Shown piece by piece: positions 1 through 6,289 of a DNA stretch of 9,566 bases. Positions within the stretch are counted from its first letter, which is position 1. Each line of letters opens with the position of its first letter. Made by a program: the position numbers and the translations under genes. Source of the stretch: JAGVMG01 sp964461105 (lineage in GTDB: Bacteria; Chlamydiota; Chlamydiia; Chlamydiales; Rhabdochlamydiaceae); contig CAYWSY010000077.1 of assembly GCA_964461105.1 (NCBI GenBank), positions 1-9,566 on the forward strand, read 5' to 3'. The notes under the pieces were generated by a model. It did no database searches. It saw only the letters and a program-made list of their open reading frames with translations, and was not told where the DNA came from.

Positions 1-31
1 CAACAATCCCCTCAGACTTAAATGGCGCGAT

Positions 32-331
32 TCATCTCGGCCCTAAAGAGGGACTCTTCATTGCTTTTTGCAACAACCTAATGCATTCTGCATTTAATTT
101 TTTTGAACACGCATTCAAGCTTAATTGAACAACAATGCTCCCATTACAATTTATTTCGAATTTCAATGACTTAAAGCTCGAAATTGCTTTAAGTGCATTT
201 TTCAAGCCTCGTGCAGAAGAAGCATTCACTTTTTGTAATACCCACGATTGAGTAAACTCTTTATTACCGAAGCTCCCAAACGAAACAGGAGTCGGAGCCA
301 GTATGTTTTTAATTGCAGAAATAACAGACAC
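32..331 (-). CDS. Short paralogue of the N-terminal part of the neighbouring LRR protein, possibly truncated
   Basis: A 99-codon frame starting at GTG. The start is supported by a GAGG Shine-Dalgarno at 340-343 with 8-base spacing. Residues 35-91 resemble residues 44-98 of the LRR protein encoded just upstream: SSARGLKNAL matches GSAKKLKNTL, and ECIRLLQKAM matches RCLEILRKAI. No signal peptide or membrane segment is visible. The frame ends at TGA (32-34), but beyond this stop it stays open to the window edge, and the next residues (IAPFKSEGIV) can be laid against the continuation of the paralogue around its F107-S113. This suggests either a longer LRR gene broken by a nonsense change, or a free-standing copy of the N-terminal module. 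The LRR repeats themselves are absent from the visible part. Function is unknown; by family it could be a host-directed protein. Confidence 0.6.
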   Translation of the reverse strand: MSVISAIKNILAPTPVSFGSFGNKEFTQSWVLQKVNASSARGLKNALKAISSFKSLKFEINCNGSIVVQLSLNACSKKLNAECIRLLQKAMKSPSLGPR

Positions 332-339
332 AATTCAAT

Positions 340-343
340 CCTC
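340..343 (-). promoter_or_regulatory. Ribosome binding site deciding a GTG start
   Basis: GAGG on the minus strand lies 8 bases before the GTG at 331-329. No in-frame ATG is better placed, so this fixes the start of the 99-codon gene. Confidence 0.6.
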
Positions 344-362
344 AATTGTTTTTAAGTTTTTA

Positions 363-368
363 ATTATA
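363..368 (-). promoter_or_regulatory. Candidate -10 element for the 99-codon gene
   Basis: A perfect TATAAT on the minus strand lies 31 bases upstream of the GTG start. No convincing -35 hexamer sits 16-18 bases further up, and the region is very AT-rich, so chance occurrence is possible. Confidence 0.3.
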
Positions 369-446
369 TTAATAATACAATTAAACACATTTAAACTCTA
401 AAAACTACTTACTTTAAACGCTTCTCTCTAAACATTTAAGCACCAG

Positions 447-477
447 CATGCAAAAAAAATTAACAAGATATTGCATG
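447..477. repeat. Inverted repeat spanning the stop codon of the LRR gene
   Basis: Arms CATGCAA (447-453) and TTGCATG (471-477) are perfect 7-base complements separated by 17 bases. The stop codon (460-462) and a run of eight T on the minus strand (452-459) lie in the loop and the 3' arm. It could form a weak 3'-end hairpin. Because the T-run precedes the second arm, it is not a standard rho-independent terminator. Confidence 0.3.
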
Positions 478-1941
478 ATCAAAATCTATCGCTTCGATTG
501 TTTGCTGAAACAAAAGATGAAGTAAACTGACCTGTTTCTGCCTCTGATTGTGGCGGTTCCTGATAACAAATGTTGCTAATTCGCGAACTCCCTTAGGGAT
601 CTCTATTTCATCAGCCTGTAAAAGGTTCTTTAATTCATCATGTAAAGACGGGAGAGCAAACGTACCATTTTTTGATTTAACTCTCTCAATAATAGACATC
701 AATCGCGTAGAAAATAAATTTACATCTTCGTAACTCCAATTTTTTCTTAACATACCATCGATATCTTGAAGTGAATCATTAAATTCTAATGCTGACAAAA
801 TCTTGCATATGGGACCAGGCCCAAACGAATTACCAATTAAACTAATTGCCTCTAACCTTGTATTAGATTTAAGTATTTTAGCAAGAGCATTAATACCCGA
901 ATCCCCAAACCGATTCCGATGCTGCAACAAAAGACTGTTGCTTAAATTAAGATTTTCAAGAGCAGGATGCCTGTTAAGCGCCTCTACAAGGACCGCCGCA
1001 TGATCCTCGCTTAAGCCTACATTACTTAAACGAAGATCTCTAAGACTTGTAGCGGCACCTACAGCCCTTACTAAGCTCTCGATATCTTCGCTAAGAAAGC
1101 CCCGCCCATTACCCCCCACTATAGATAGCCGACGTAACTGTTGTGCTTGAGGCATTCCCTGGGCAACTTCTCTCACCAATCGATCAGAACATTCCGTTAA
1201 AATCAGCTCTTGGATGATTGATTTATTTGTAAGAATTTCAGTTAAAAAATGATCTTCCCACTCTAGGTTTCTACAATTAACTAACTCTAATCTCTTAATT
1301 GAAGAATTAGAAGCCAACCCTTCTCTTAACAGCTCAATCTGACCTTCGGCAAACTGAAGGTTATTAATCTGAAAACACAACAGACTTGACGTCTTTTTAA
1401 GAGCCTCTGCCAATTCGTAAAGAGCATGATGACTCATCCGATTAATCGTTAATGACAGACTTAATAGCGGGTCGTCTTCATTCAAAAGAAATGGAGACAA
1501 GGTTCGCACCGACGAAATCCCCATTTCCTTGGAATAGACCTCAAGAGACTTTGGTGTGTTTTGTAACAACTGCAGAATCGAAGCAATATCTTCATCCTTC
1601 ATTGATTTACAAATCAGACTAAACCGATCATATCCAGGAAACACCCCGATGGCTTTTCGTAAAATCTCTAAGCATCGAGCATGGATATTTTTTGATGCGG
1701 TAAAGTCAAATCTAACACGAACGCTACAATTCCAAGCCGTCAATTCACTTGGTAAGCGTGTTCGCATGCGTTGAAGTGTATTTTTTAATTTTTTAGCAGA
1801 ACCTTCATTAATGGGTGAAATTACAAATAGTGCATTTAAAACTGCATGTGAACTATCGCCGACACCGGGATGAACTCTTAAATTACTATTAACAAAAAAC
1901 AAAGGACGCGGACTTCTAAAATTAAACTGAAAAATTGACAT
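460..1941 (-). CDS. Leucine-rich-repeat protein, ribonuclease-inhibitor type
   Basis: A 493-residue protein whose centre (about residues 158-389) is built from roughly eight repeats of about 28 residues with the pattern LxxLxLxxxxL plus a helix. Examples are SLRDLRLSNVGL (299-310), ALENLNLSNSLL (327-338), RLEAISLIGNSF (362-373) and SIKRLELVNC (214-223). This is the ribonuclease-inhibitor-like subclass, which forms a curved protein-binding solenoid. Residues 1-150 are a non-LRR N-terminal module shared with the downstream 99-codon gene. The C-terminal 100 residues are helical and end in a His/Gln/Arg-rich stretch (RNRHNQRQKQ, 461-470). No signal peptide or membrane helix is seen, so any export would be by a specialised system such as type III secretion. 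The ATG start has only a weak AGAG ribosome site about 12 bases upstream. In chlamydiae and Legionella, proteins of this sort are often candidate effectors binding host proteins; the actual target is unknown. Confidence 0.85.
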   Translation of the reverse strand: MSIFQFNFRSPRPLFFVNSNLRVHPGVGDSSHAVLNALFVISPINEGSAKKLKNTLQRMRTRLPSELTAWNCSVRVRFDFTASKNIHARCLEILRKAIGVFPGYDRFSLICKSMKDEDIASILQLLQNTPKSLEVYSKEMGISSVRTLSPFLLNEDDPLLSLSLTINRMSHHALYELAEALKKTSSLLCFQINNLQFAEGQIELLREGLASNSSIKRLELVNCRNLEWEDHFLTEILTNKSIIQELILTECSDRLVREVAQGMPQAQQLRRLSIVGGNGRGFLSEDIESLVRAVGAATSLRDLRLSNVGLSEDHAAVLVEALNRHPALENLNLSNSLLLQHRNRFGDSGINALAKILKSNTRLEAISLIGNSFGPGPICKILSALEFNDSLQDIDGMLRKNWSYEDVNLFSTRLMSIIERVKSKNGTFALPSLHDELKNLLQADEIEIPKGVRELATFVIRNRHNQRQKQVSLLHLLFQQTIEAIDFDHAISC

Positions 1942-1984
1942 AATTGCTACTATCTCTTTTATGCTAAATCAAATGTAATTAATT

Positions 1985-1990
1985 ATTATA
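1985..1990 (-). promoter_or_regulatory. Candidate -10 element for the LRR gene
   Basis: TATAAT on the minus strand lies 43 bases upstream of the ATG at 1941. At 17-base spacing the -35 position reads TTTAAT, a poor match to TTGACA. A second TATAAT sits at 2033-2038 without a good -35. The 151-base gap after the PEP synthase gene and these elements suggest the LRR gene has its own transcription start. Confidence 0.4.
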
Positions 1991-2092
1991 CACAGAAAGC
2001 TGATTTAATTAAACAAAAAACTTAAGATTCTTATTATAAAGGAATTGCGTTTTGAATTAGTTCTTTAGAGGAGCCTTCGAGCCGGATGCAGT

Positions 2093-4465
2093 CTATTTTT
2101 GCCCCAACCTTAACATCGTCCCGACAATACTGTCGGGATTGAGAGAGATCGAGTCGATCCCCGCCTTAATGAGAAACTCGGCAAATTCTGGGTAGTCACT
2201 TGGAGCCTGACCGCAGATCCCCACTTTGCGCCCATTTGCATGAGCCACGCGAATCAACTCCTCAATCATCTTTTTGACAGCGGGATTGCGCTCATCAAAT
2301 AATGGAGCTAGCTCTTCTGAATCCCGATCAATTCCCAAGGTCAATTGAGTAAGGTCATTTGAACCGATCGAAAATCCATCAAACCGCTTTGCAAACTCTT
2401 CTGCAAGAATCACATTCGAAGGGATCTCCGCCATCACATAAACCTGCAAGCCCTTCTCTTTTCTCTTGAGACCATTTTCTTCCAGCACCTTAAGCACACG
2501 GTCCGCTTCTTCAAGAGTACGGCAAAACGGAATCATGATGATTACATTATCCAATCCCATCACCTCGCGCACGTGACGAATTGCACGGCACTCCAAATCA
2601 AACCCCTCGCGATAGCGCGGACTATAATAGCGTGAAGCTCCCCGAAACCCCAACATCGGGTTCTCTTCCTTAGGCTCAAACTCCGTCCCGCCAATTAAGT
2701 TTGCATACTCATTTGTTTTAAAATCGCTCATCCGCACAATGACTGGATGGGGATATTGTGAGCAGGCGATCTTTCCAATCCCCTCAGCTAGCTTCTCTAC
2801 AAAATAAGCCCTCTTATCAGCATATCCTTCGGTGATCTGGGCAATTTCCCGTTTTACCGCGCGGTTTTTCAATTGATTAAAACGCACGAGTGCCATCGGG
2901 TGTATTTTAATGCTATCATTAATGATAAATTCCATGCGCGCAAGTCCAATGCCCCGAGCAGGTAGCCGCCACCATTGAAATGCGGCAGCAGGGCTTGCGA
3001 TGTTCATCATGATCTGAGTGTTGAGCTGGGGCAAGTTTTTCAAATCAATCTCTTGAATTGCAAATTTCAACTGTCCTTCGAAGACTGCCCCCATTTCCCC
3101 TTCGGCACAATTCACAGTAATTTTCTGTCCTGTTGCGATCTTCCGCGTTGCATTGTGAGCTCCTACAAGGGCTGGAACACCAAGCTCCCGACTGACAATA
3201 GCTGCATGCGAAGTTCTACCTCCTTGATCGGTGACAATTGCGGCTGCCTTTTGCATAATCGGCACCCAATCGGGAGATGTAATTTGAGTGATCAAAATAT
3301 TGCCCGGTTTAAAGGTGCTGATATCGGACACTTTTTTGATCACTTGCGCCGTTCCAGCCACAATCGCCTCGCCAATGGCAAGTCCACCACAGAGCACCTT
3401 GCCCCTCTCTTTAAGAGTATATGTTTTAAAGCCCTCTTGGCATTTGCGCGACTGCACTGTTTCAGGACGTGCTTGCACAATGAATATAGACCCACTCACT
3501 CCATCTTTTGCCCATTCGATATCCATCGGACGGCCATAGTGCTTTTCAATAATACACCCTGCCCGGGCCAGATCCAAAATTTCCATATCATTAAGCACAA
3601 ACCGCTTTTGCTCTGCCCGCGTGGTTGAGACATTGCGCGTTTTATCTCCATCTGCATAGATCATCTTCTTCTCTTTACTTCCCAGAGACTTGCCCAAAAT
3701 TGGTAAGACATGCGGCGCATGCAGAAGCGGCTTAAAGACCGTATATTCATCCGGTGTTACGGCTCCCTGCACGACATTTTCTCCAAGTCCCCAAGAGGCA
3801 TTGATCACAACGACATTGCGAAATCCCGTTTCCGTATCCAATGTAAAGAGAACACCCGCTCCCGCCTTATCGGAACGCACCATCTTCTGCACGCCAATCG
3901 ATAAAGCGACATCCAAATGATCAAATTTTTGTGTCTCCCGATAATAGATTGCTCTGTCGGTAAACAAGGATGCATAGCACTCCAAACACGTACGCATCAG
4001 CGCGCGCTCCCCCTTTACATTCAAAAAGCTCTCTTGCTGTCCCGCAAAACTTGCATTGGGCAGATCCTCTGCCGTTGCACTACTACGCACTGCAACATCG
4101 ACGGTTTCTGTATCATAACGAGAAGAGAGCTCAGAATAACAGGTACGTAAAGCCGCTGCAAATGCTGGAGGAAAATGCCCTTGTAAAATCAGCTTGCGAA
4201 TCGCTCTGCCAGCTTTTTTTAAGCTCTCCACATTTTTCCGCTTTCCTTTAAGCAGCGCGCGAATCTTTTCTTCCAGATTGTTATAGCGAATGAATTCTCG
4301 ATAAGCCTCAGAGGTCGTTGCAAATCCATCTGGCACTAAAATCCCCTCTTGCTTTAGCTGCTTGAACATCTCTCCCAATGAAGCGTTTTTCCCGCCTACG
4401 AGCGGAACATCCTCAATAGTCAGCGTATCAAACCAGCGCGCAAAGTGACCAAGCTCACGATCCAT
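2093..4465 (-). CDS. ppsA: Phosphoenolpyruvate synthase (pyruvate, water dikinase)
   Basis: Converts pyruvate, ATP and water to phosphoenolpyruvate, AMP and phosphate, the entry step to gluconeogenesis from pyruvate; cytosolic. The start chosen here gives 790 residues, matching the usual length of about 790. The N-terminal nucleotide-binding domain (about 1-340) begins with WFDTLTIEDVPLVGGKNASL and contains VRSSATAEDLPNASFAGQQ. The swivelling phosphohistidine domain carries GGRTSHAAIVSRELG with the phosphorylated His at about 420. The C-terminal PEP/pyruvate barrel contains NPMLGFRGASRY, GSNDLTQLTLGIDRDS and the catalytic-Cys motif GICGQAPSDYPEF (Cys about 751). All key residues are present, so the enzyme should be active. 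An in-frame start 15 codons upstream (4510) is rejected: ATG 4465 has AAGAGG six bases before it, and the extra residues have no family counterpart. The barrel gene lies 72 bases upstream on the same strand, so read-through is possible. Confidence 0.95.
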   Translation of the reverse strand: MDRELGHFARWFDTLTIEDVPLVGGKNASLGEMFKQLKQEGILVPDGFATTSEAYREFIRYNNLEEKIRALLKGKRKNVESLKKAGRAIRKLILQGHFPPAFAAALRTCYSELSSRYDTETVDVAVRSSATAEDLPNASFAGQQESFLNVKGERALMRTCLECYASLFTDRAIYYRETQKFDHLDVALSIGVQKMVRSDKAGAGVLFTLDTETGFRNVVVINASWGLGENVVQGAVTPDEYTVFKPLLHAPHVLPILGKSLGSKEKKMIYADGDKTRNVSTTRAEQKRFVLNDMEILDLARAGCIIEKHYGRPMDIEWAKDGVSGSIFIVQARPETVQSRKCQEGFKTYTLKERGKVLCGGLAIGEAIVAGTAQVIKKVSDISTFKPGNILITQITSPDWVPIMQKAAAIVTDQGGRTSHAAIVSRELGVPALVGAHNATRKIATGQKITVNCAEGEMGAVFEGQLKFAIQEIDLKNLPQLNTQIMMNIASPAAAFQWWRLPARGIGLARMEFIINDSIKIHPMALVRFNQLKNRAVKREIAQITEGYADKRAYFVEKLAEGIGKIACSQYPHPVIVRMSDFKTNEYANLIGGTEFEPKEENPMLGFRGASRYYSPRYREGFDLECRAIRHVREVMGLDNVIIMIPFCRTLEEADRVLKVLEENGLKRKEKGLQVYVMAEIPSNVILAEEFAKRFDGFSIGSNDLTQLTLGIDRDSEELAPLFDERNPAVKKMIEELIRVAHANGRKVGICGQAPSDYPEFAEFLIKAGIDSISLNPDSIVGTMLRLGQK
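2119..2138. repeat. Perfect 8-bp hairpin near the 3' end of ppsA
   Basis: TCCCGACA (2119-2126) and TGTCGGGA (2131-2138) are exact complements around a 4-base loop, inside the last 16 codons of the PEP synthase gene. No U-run follows on the minus strand, so it is not a classical terminator. It may slow transcription or protect the 3' end of the mRNA, or be chance. Confidence 0.45.
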
Positions 4466-4471
4466 AAAGAA

Positions 4472-4477
4472 CCTCTT
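4472..4477 (-). promoter_or_regulatory. Ribosome binding site deciding the ppsA start
   Basis: AAGAGG on the minus strand lies six bases upstream of the ATG at 4465-4463. It favours this start over the upstream in-frame start at 4510. Confidence 0.8.
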
Positions 4478-4490
4478 CTTTGACCTAGCA

Positions 4491-4505
4491 AAAGTTTGAA
4501 ACTTT
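4491..4505. promoter_or_regulatory. Palindrome in the ppsA leader, operator-like
   Basis: AAAGTTT (4491-4497) and AAACTTT (4499-4505) are perfect 7-base arms around a single G. With a one-base centre this suits a dimeric DNA-binding protein better than an RNA hairpin. It lies 26-40 bases upstream of the ppsA start, between the barrel gene and ppsA. The regulator, if any, is not identified. Confidence 0.35.
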
Positions 4506-4537
4506 ATCAAACAATCTATTTATTTAGGCATCAAAAA

Positions 4538-5461
4538 TTAAAATCTGAACGAAGCCTCGAGATGAAAACCCTTCAACGCCAGATCCCCTTGATTCGAAAT
4601 CAACTCTCCCAATTCTTGAGCACTCCACCATCTCATCAATTGATTTTGCTTAAATAAGACAATCTGATTCCAACCAATTTCTACAGAAACTGCCCTCAGG
4701 GTTTTTGCATACTGATGATCCCAACGCAAGCCCAAAGACATATCCGTCGTCCAAACCGATTGTTGAAACATGCCGTGAATTCCCAGTAATTTTAACCTGT
4801 CCCCTGCCCTATCCTCATCTTGATGTAAATAGAATTCCCCATACAAAAGAGAGCCCAGCACATCTGCGAACAGGCTCAACTGTCCTGCCACTCTCCAGCA
4901 GCTCCGCATCCCAATCGCAGGTCCCATTCCCCAAAATTTATTCTTCATCCGCACAGTCTGTTCACTACTAAGAGAGCCCCCTGAATACTCCAGATTATAT
5001 TTCTGACGGATCCATCCAGTGCGTATCCCGAGCTGCGGAGTAAAGGATACACTTGGGCTGCAAGCAATTTGTTTTTCCATCAGGCCATCGAGAAGTCCCA
5101 AATGAAGCCGCCAATGACCGTGGGCATGTGATACCACAATAGGGCCCGTTTCACTCGGAAGCATCCAGACAGGATACAATATCCCTCGAGACGTTCCCTC
5201 TGCAGTCGGATGAATATGCTTGAGACCTACAGAGAATTGCCATAAATCATGCGGAATGCGATATCCCAATTCCACTTCAAATCCAAACTCCCAATCAAAG
5301 TGCAACTCTTTGATTGAGCGCCCAACGGCATACTCAAGGCCTGTTCCATCCACCTTCCAATATACAGGTCCCGCTGAGAAAAAAGCGCCAGGCAGCTCAT
5401 CTGCAGCATAACCTCTAAGACACAACAACATGCTCATCATGAACACAGCAAATTTTTTCAC
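4538..5461 (-). CDS. Outer-membrane beta-barrel protein, Lpg1974/Legionella_OMP-like pore family
   Basis: A 307-residue protein starting at GTG, with GAGG six bases upstream (5468-5471). Residues 1-20 form a signal peptide (MKKF, a hydrophobic stretch, then GYAA with likely cleavage before DELP). The mature part alternates hydrophobic and polar residues with many aromatic girdle residues and ends in Phe (LEASFRF), the usual signal for outer-membrane barrel assembly. FDWEFGFEVELGYRIPHDLW (55-74), FWGMGPAIGMRSCW (176-189) and SLFADVLGSLLYGEF (196-210) resemble the MOMP-like pore-forming family found in Legionella and in environmental chlamydiae, which is the basis for the family call. It probably forms a porin or adhesin-like barrel in the outer membrane. 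The divergent promoter region upstream contains a strong sigma-70-like promoter for it. Whether it is a general porin is inference. Confidence 0.8.
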   Translation of the reverse strand: MKKFAVFMMSMLLCLRGYAADELPGAFFSAGPVYWKVDGTGLEYAVGRSIKELHFDWEFGFEVELGYRIPHDLWQFSVGLKHIHPTAEGTSRGILYPVWMLPSETGPIVVSHAHGHWRLHLGLLDGLMEKQIACSPSVSFTPQLGIRTGWIRQKYNLEYSGGSLSSEQTVRMKNKFWGMGPAIGMRSCWRVAGQLSLFADVLGSLLYGEFYLHQDEDRAGDRLKLLGIHGMFQQSVWTTDMSLGLRWDHQYAKTLRAVSVEIGWNQIVLFKQNQLMRWWSAQELGELISNQGDLALKGFHLEASFRF

Positions 5462-5467
5462 ACATCA

Positions 5468-5471
5468 CCTC
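5468..5471 (-). promoter_or_regulatory. Ribosome binding site for the GTG-started barrel gene
   Basis: GAGG (within GAGGTGAT, a long match to the anti-Shine-Dalgarno) lies six bases upstream of GTG 5461-5459. An ATG two bases upstream of the GTG is out of frame with the signal peptide. Confidence 0.75.
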
Positions 5472-5484
5472 AAACAAAGAAGAA

Positions 5485-5514
5485 ATTATGTTTGCCTTTT
5501 TGTGCAGATGTCAA
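5485..5514 (-). promoter_or_regulatory. Sigma-70-like promoter of the barrel gene
   Basis: On the minus strand a perfect -35 TTGACA (5514-5509) is followed after 18 bases by CATAAT (5490-5485, five of six to consensus). The predicted transcript would start near 5478, giving a leader of about 17 bases before GTG 5461 that just includes the ribosome site. This is the best promoter in the window. Confidence 0.7.
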
Positions 5515-5520
5515 CAAAAT
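5492..5520 (+). promoter_or_regulatory. Possible overlapping promoter for the secreted-protein gene
   Basis: TTGCCT (5492-5497) and CAAAAT (5515-5520) are separated by 17 bases; each matches four of six consensus bases. It lies almost exactly across the opposite-strand promoter. If both work, polymerase would compete between the two directions. Confidence 0.35.
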
Positions 5521-5531
5521 TTAAGTCAATC

Positions 5532-5537
5532 AGAGGA
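5532..5537 (+). promoter_or_regulatory. Ribosome binding site deciding the start of the secreted protein
   Basis: AGAGGA lies seven bases before ATG 5545. An upstream in-frame ATG at 5488 falls in the promoter region, lacks such a site and would put 19 polar residues ahead of the signal peptide. Confidence 0.8.
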
Positions 5538-5544
5538 AAACGTT

Positions 5545-6276
5545 ATGCATGTTTTTATTTTCATCTCCCTGTTCATTACAAGTCCCCTCTTTGCATCTTC
5601 ATCGCTCGATGAGATTGCACAAAAAATCTGGCGCAACGAATGCAAAGGCTCAATTGATGGATTAGTTTCCTGGAACGAGGGAGAAGAGTTTGCATCGCTT
5701 GGAATTGGCCACTTCATCTGGTATCCCACGAATACACAAGGACCCTTCAAAGAAACCTTTCCAGCTTTCCTTCAATTTCTCAAAGAACAGGACATCACAC
5801 TTCCACAATGGCTCTTAACCACACAAGGATGTCCTTGGAAAAGCCGCCAGGAATTTCTCGAGAATAGAGACTGCGCACAAGCGCGAGAGCTCCGCACATT
5901 ACTTACACAAACGATCTCCTACCAAGCGGCATTCATCCTCAAGCGATTTGAAACAGCTTCGAGTGAACTCATGCCTGATCACATCAAACACCAGCTCAAG
6001 CGCATCCTCGCCTCTTCCCAAGGACAGTACATCTTGCTTGACTATCTTAACTTCAAAGGGGAGGGAACCTGCCCCAAAGAGCGCTATCAAGGCTTCGGCT
6101 GGGGACTCCTCCAAGTACTCGAGCTCATGCCTGGCACCTCTGATCCAATCGAAGAATTTGTAATAGCTGCCAAAGCAGTGCTCAAGAGAAGAGTCGAGAA
6201 CTCACCTCCAGAAAGAGGCGAGCAGCGGTGGCTCCGTGGCTGGTTCAATCGAGTGGATACGTACCAAACACCTTAA
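5545..6276 (+). CDS. Secreted conserved protein with a lysozyme-like N-terminal motif
   Basis: A 243-residue protein. Residues 1-17 form a signal peptide ending in LFA before SSSLDE, so it should reach the periplasm or beyond. It resembles a family I recall as conserved but uncharacterised in gammaproteobacteria such as Vibrio. Conserved-looking blocks are KIWRNECKG (27-35), SWNEGEEFASLGIGHFIWYP (42-61), DYLNFKGEG (166-174), GWGLLQVLELMPGT (185-198) and NSPPERGEQRWLRGW (219-233). The spacing of a Glu (E32) before SLGIGH (51-56) recalls the catalytic Glu and TIGIGH of T4-type lysozymes, so a muramidase-like role on peptidoglycan is a reasonable inference but not shown. Four cysteines in the mature part (33, 96, 110, 176) could form disulphides. 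The protein appears complete at both ends. The membrane-protein gene follows after 13 bases, which suggests co-transcription. Confidence 0.8.
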   Translation: MHVFIFISLFITSPLFASSSLDEIAQKIWRNECKGSIDGLVSWNEGEEFASLGIGHFIWYPTNTQGPFKETFPAFLQFLKEQDITLPQWLLTTQGCPWKSRQEFLENRDCAQARELRTLLTQTISYQAAFILKRFETASSELMPDHIKHQLKRILASSQGQYILLDYLNFKGEGTCPKERYQGFGWGLLQVLELMPGTSDPIEEFVIAAKAVLKRRVENSPPERGEQRWLRGWFNRVDTYQTP

Positions 6277-6289
6277 AACAAAAAGAAGA

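Noticed and set aside
114..2092. Multiple TATAAT-like and TTAATTAA-like motifs in AT-rich gaps
   Set aside because: Apart from the best placed ones listed, they lack -35 partners and are expected in AT-rich sequence.
2975..3628. 217-codon plus-strand open frame inside ppsA
   Set aside because: It lies wholly antisense to the well-conserved PEP synthase and resembles no protein family.
4466..4510. 15-codon N-terminal extension of PEP synthase
   Set aside because: The strong ribosome site before ATG 4465 and the usual family length both favour the shorter protein; the extension overlaps the leader palindrome.
5488..5544. 19-codon N-terminal extension of the secreted protein
   Set aside because: It overlaps the divergent promoter region, lacks a ribosome site and would place polar residues ahead of a clear signal peptide.
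6236..6289. Upstream GTG start of the membrane protein, overlapping the preceding gene
   Set aside because: The extra residues simply re-read the end of the secreted-protein gene in another frame. The ATG at 6290 gives a typical basic start before the membrane segment.
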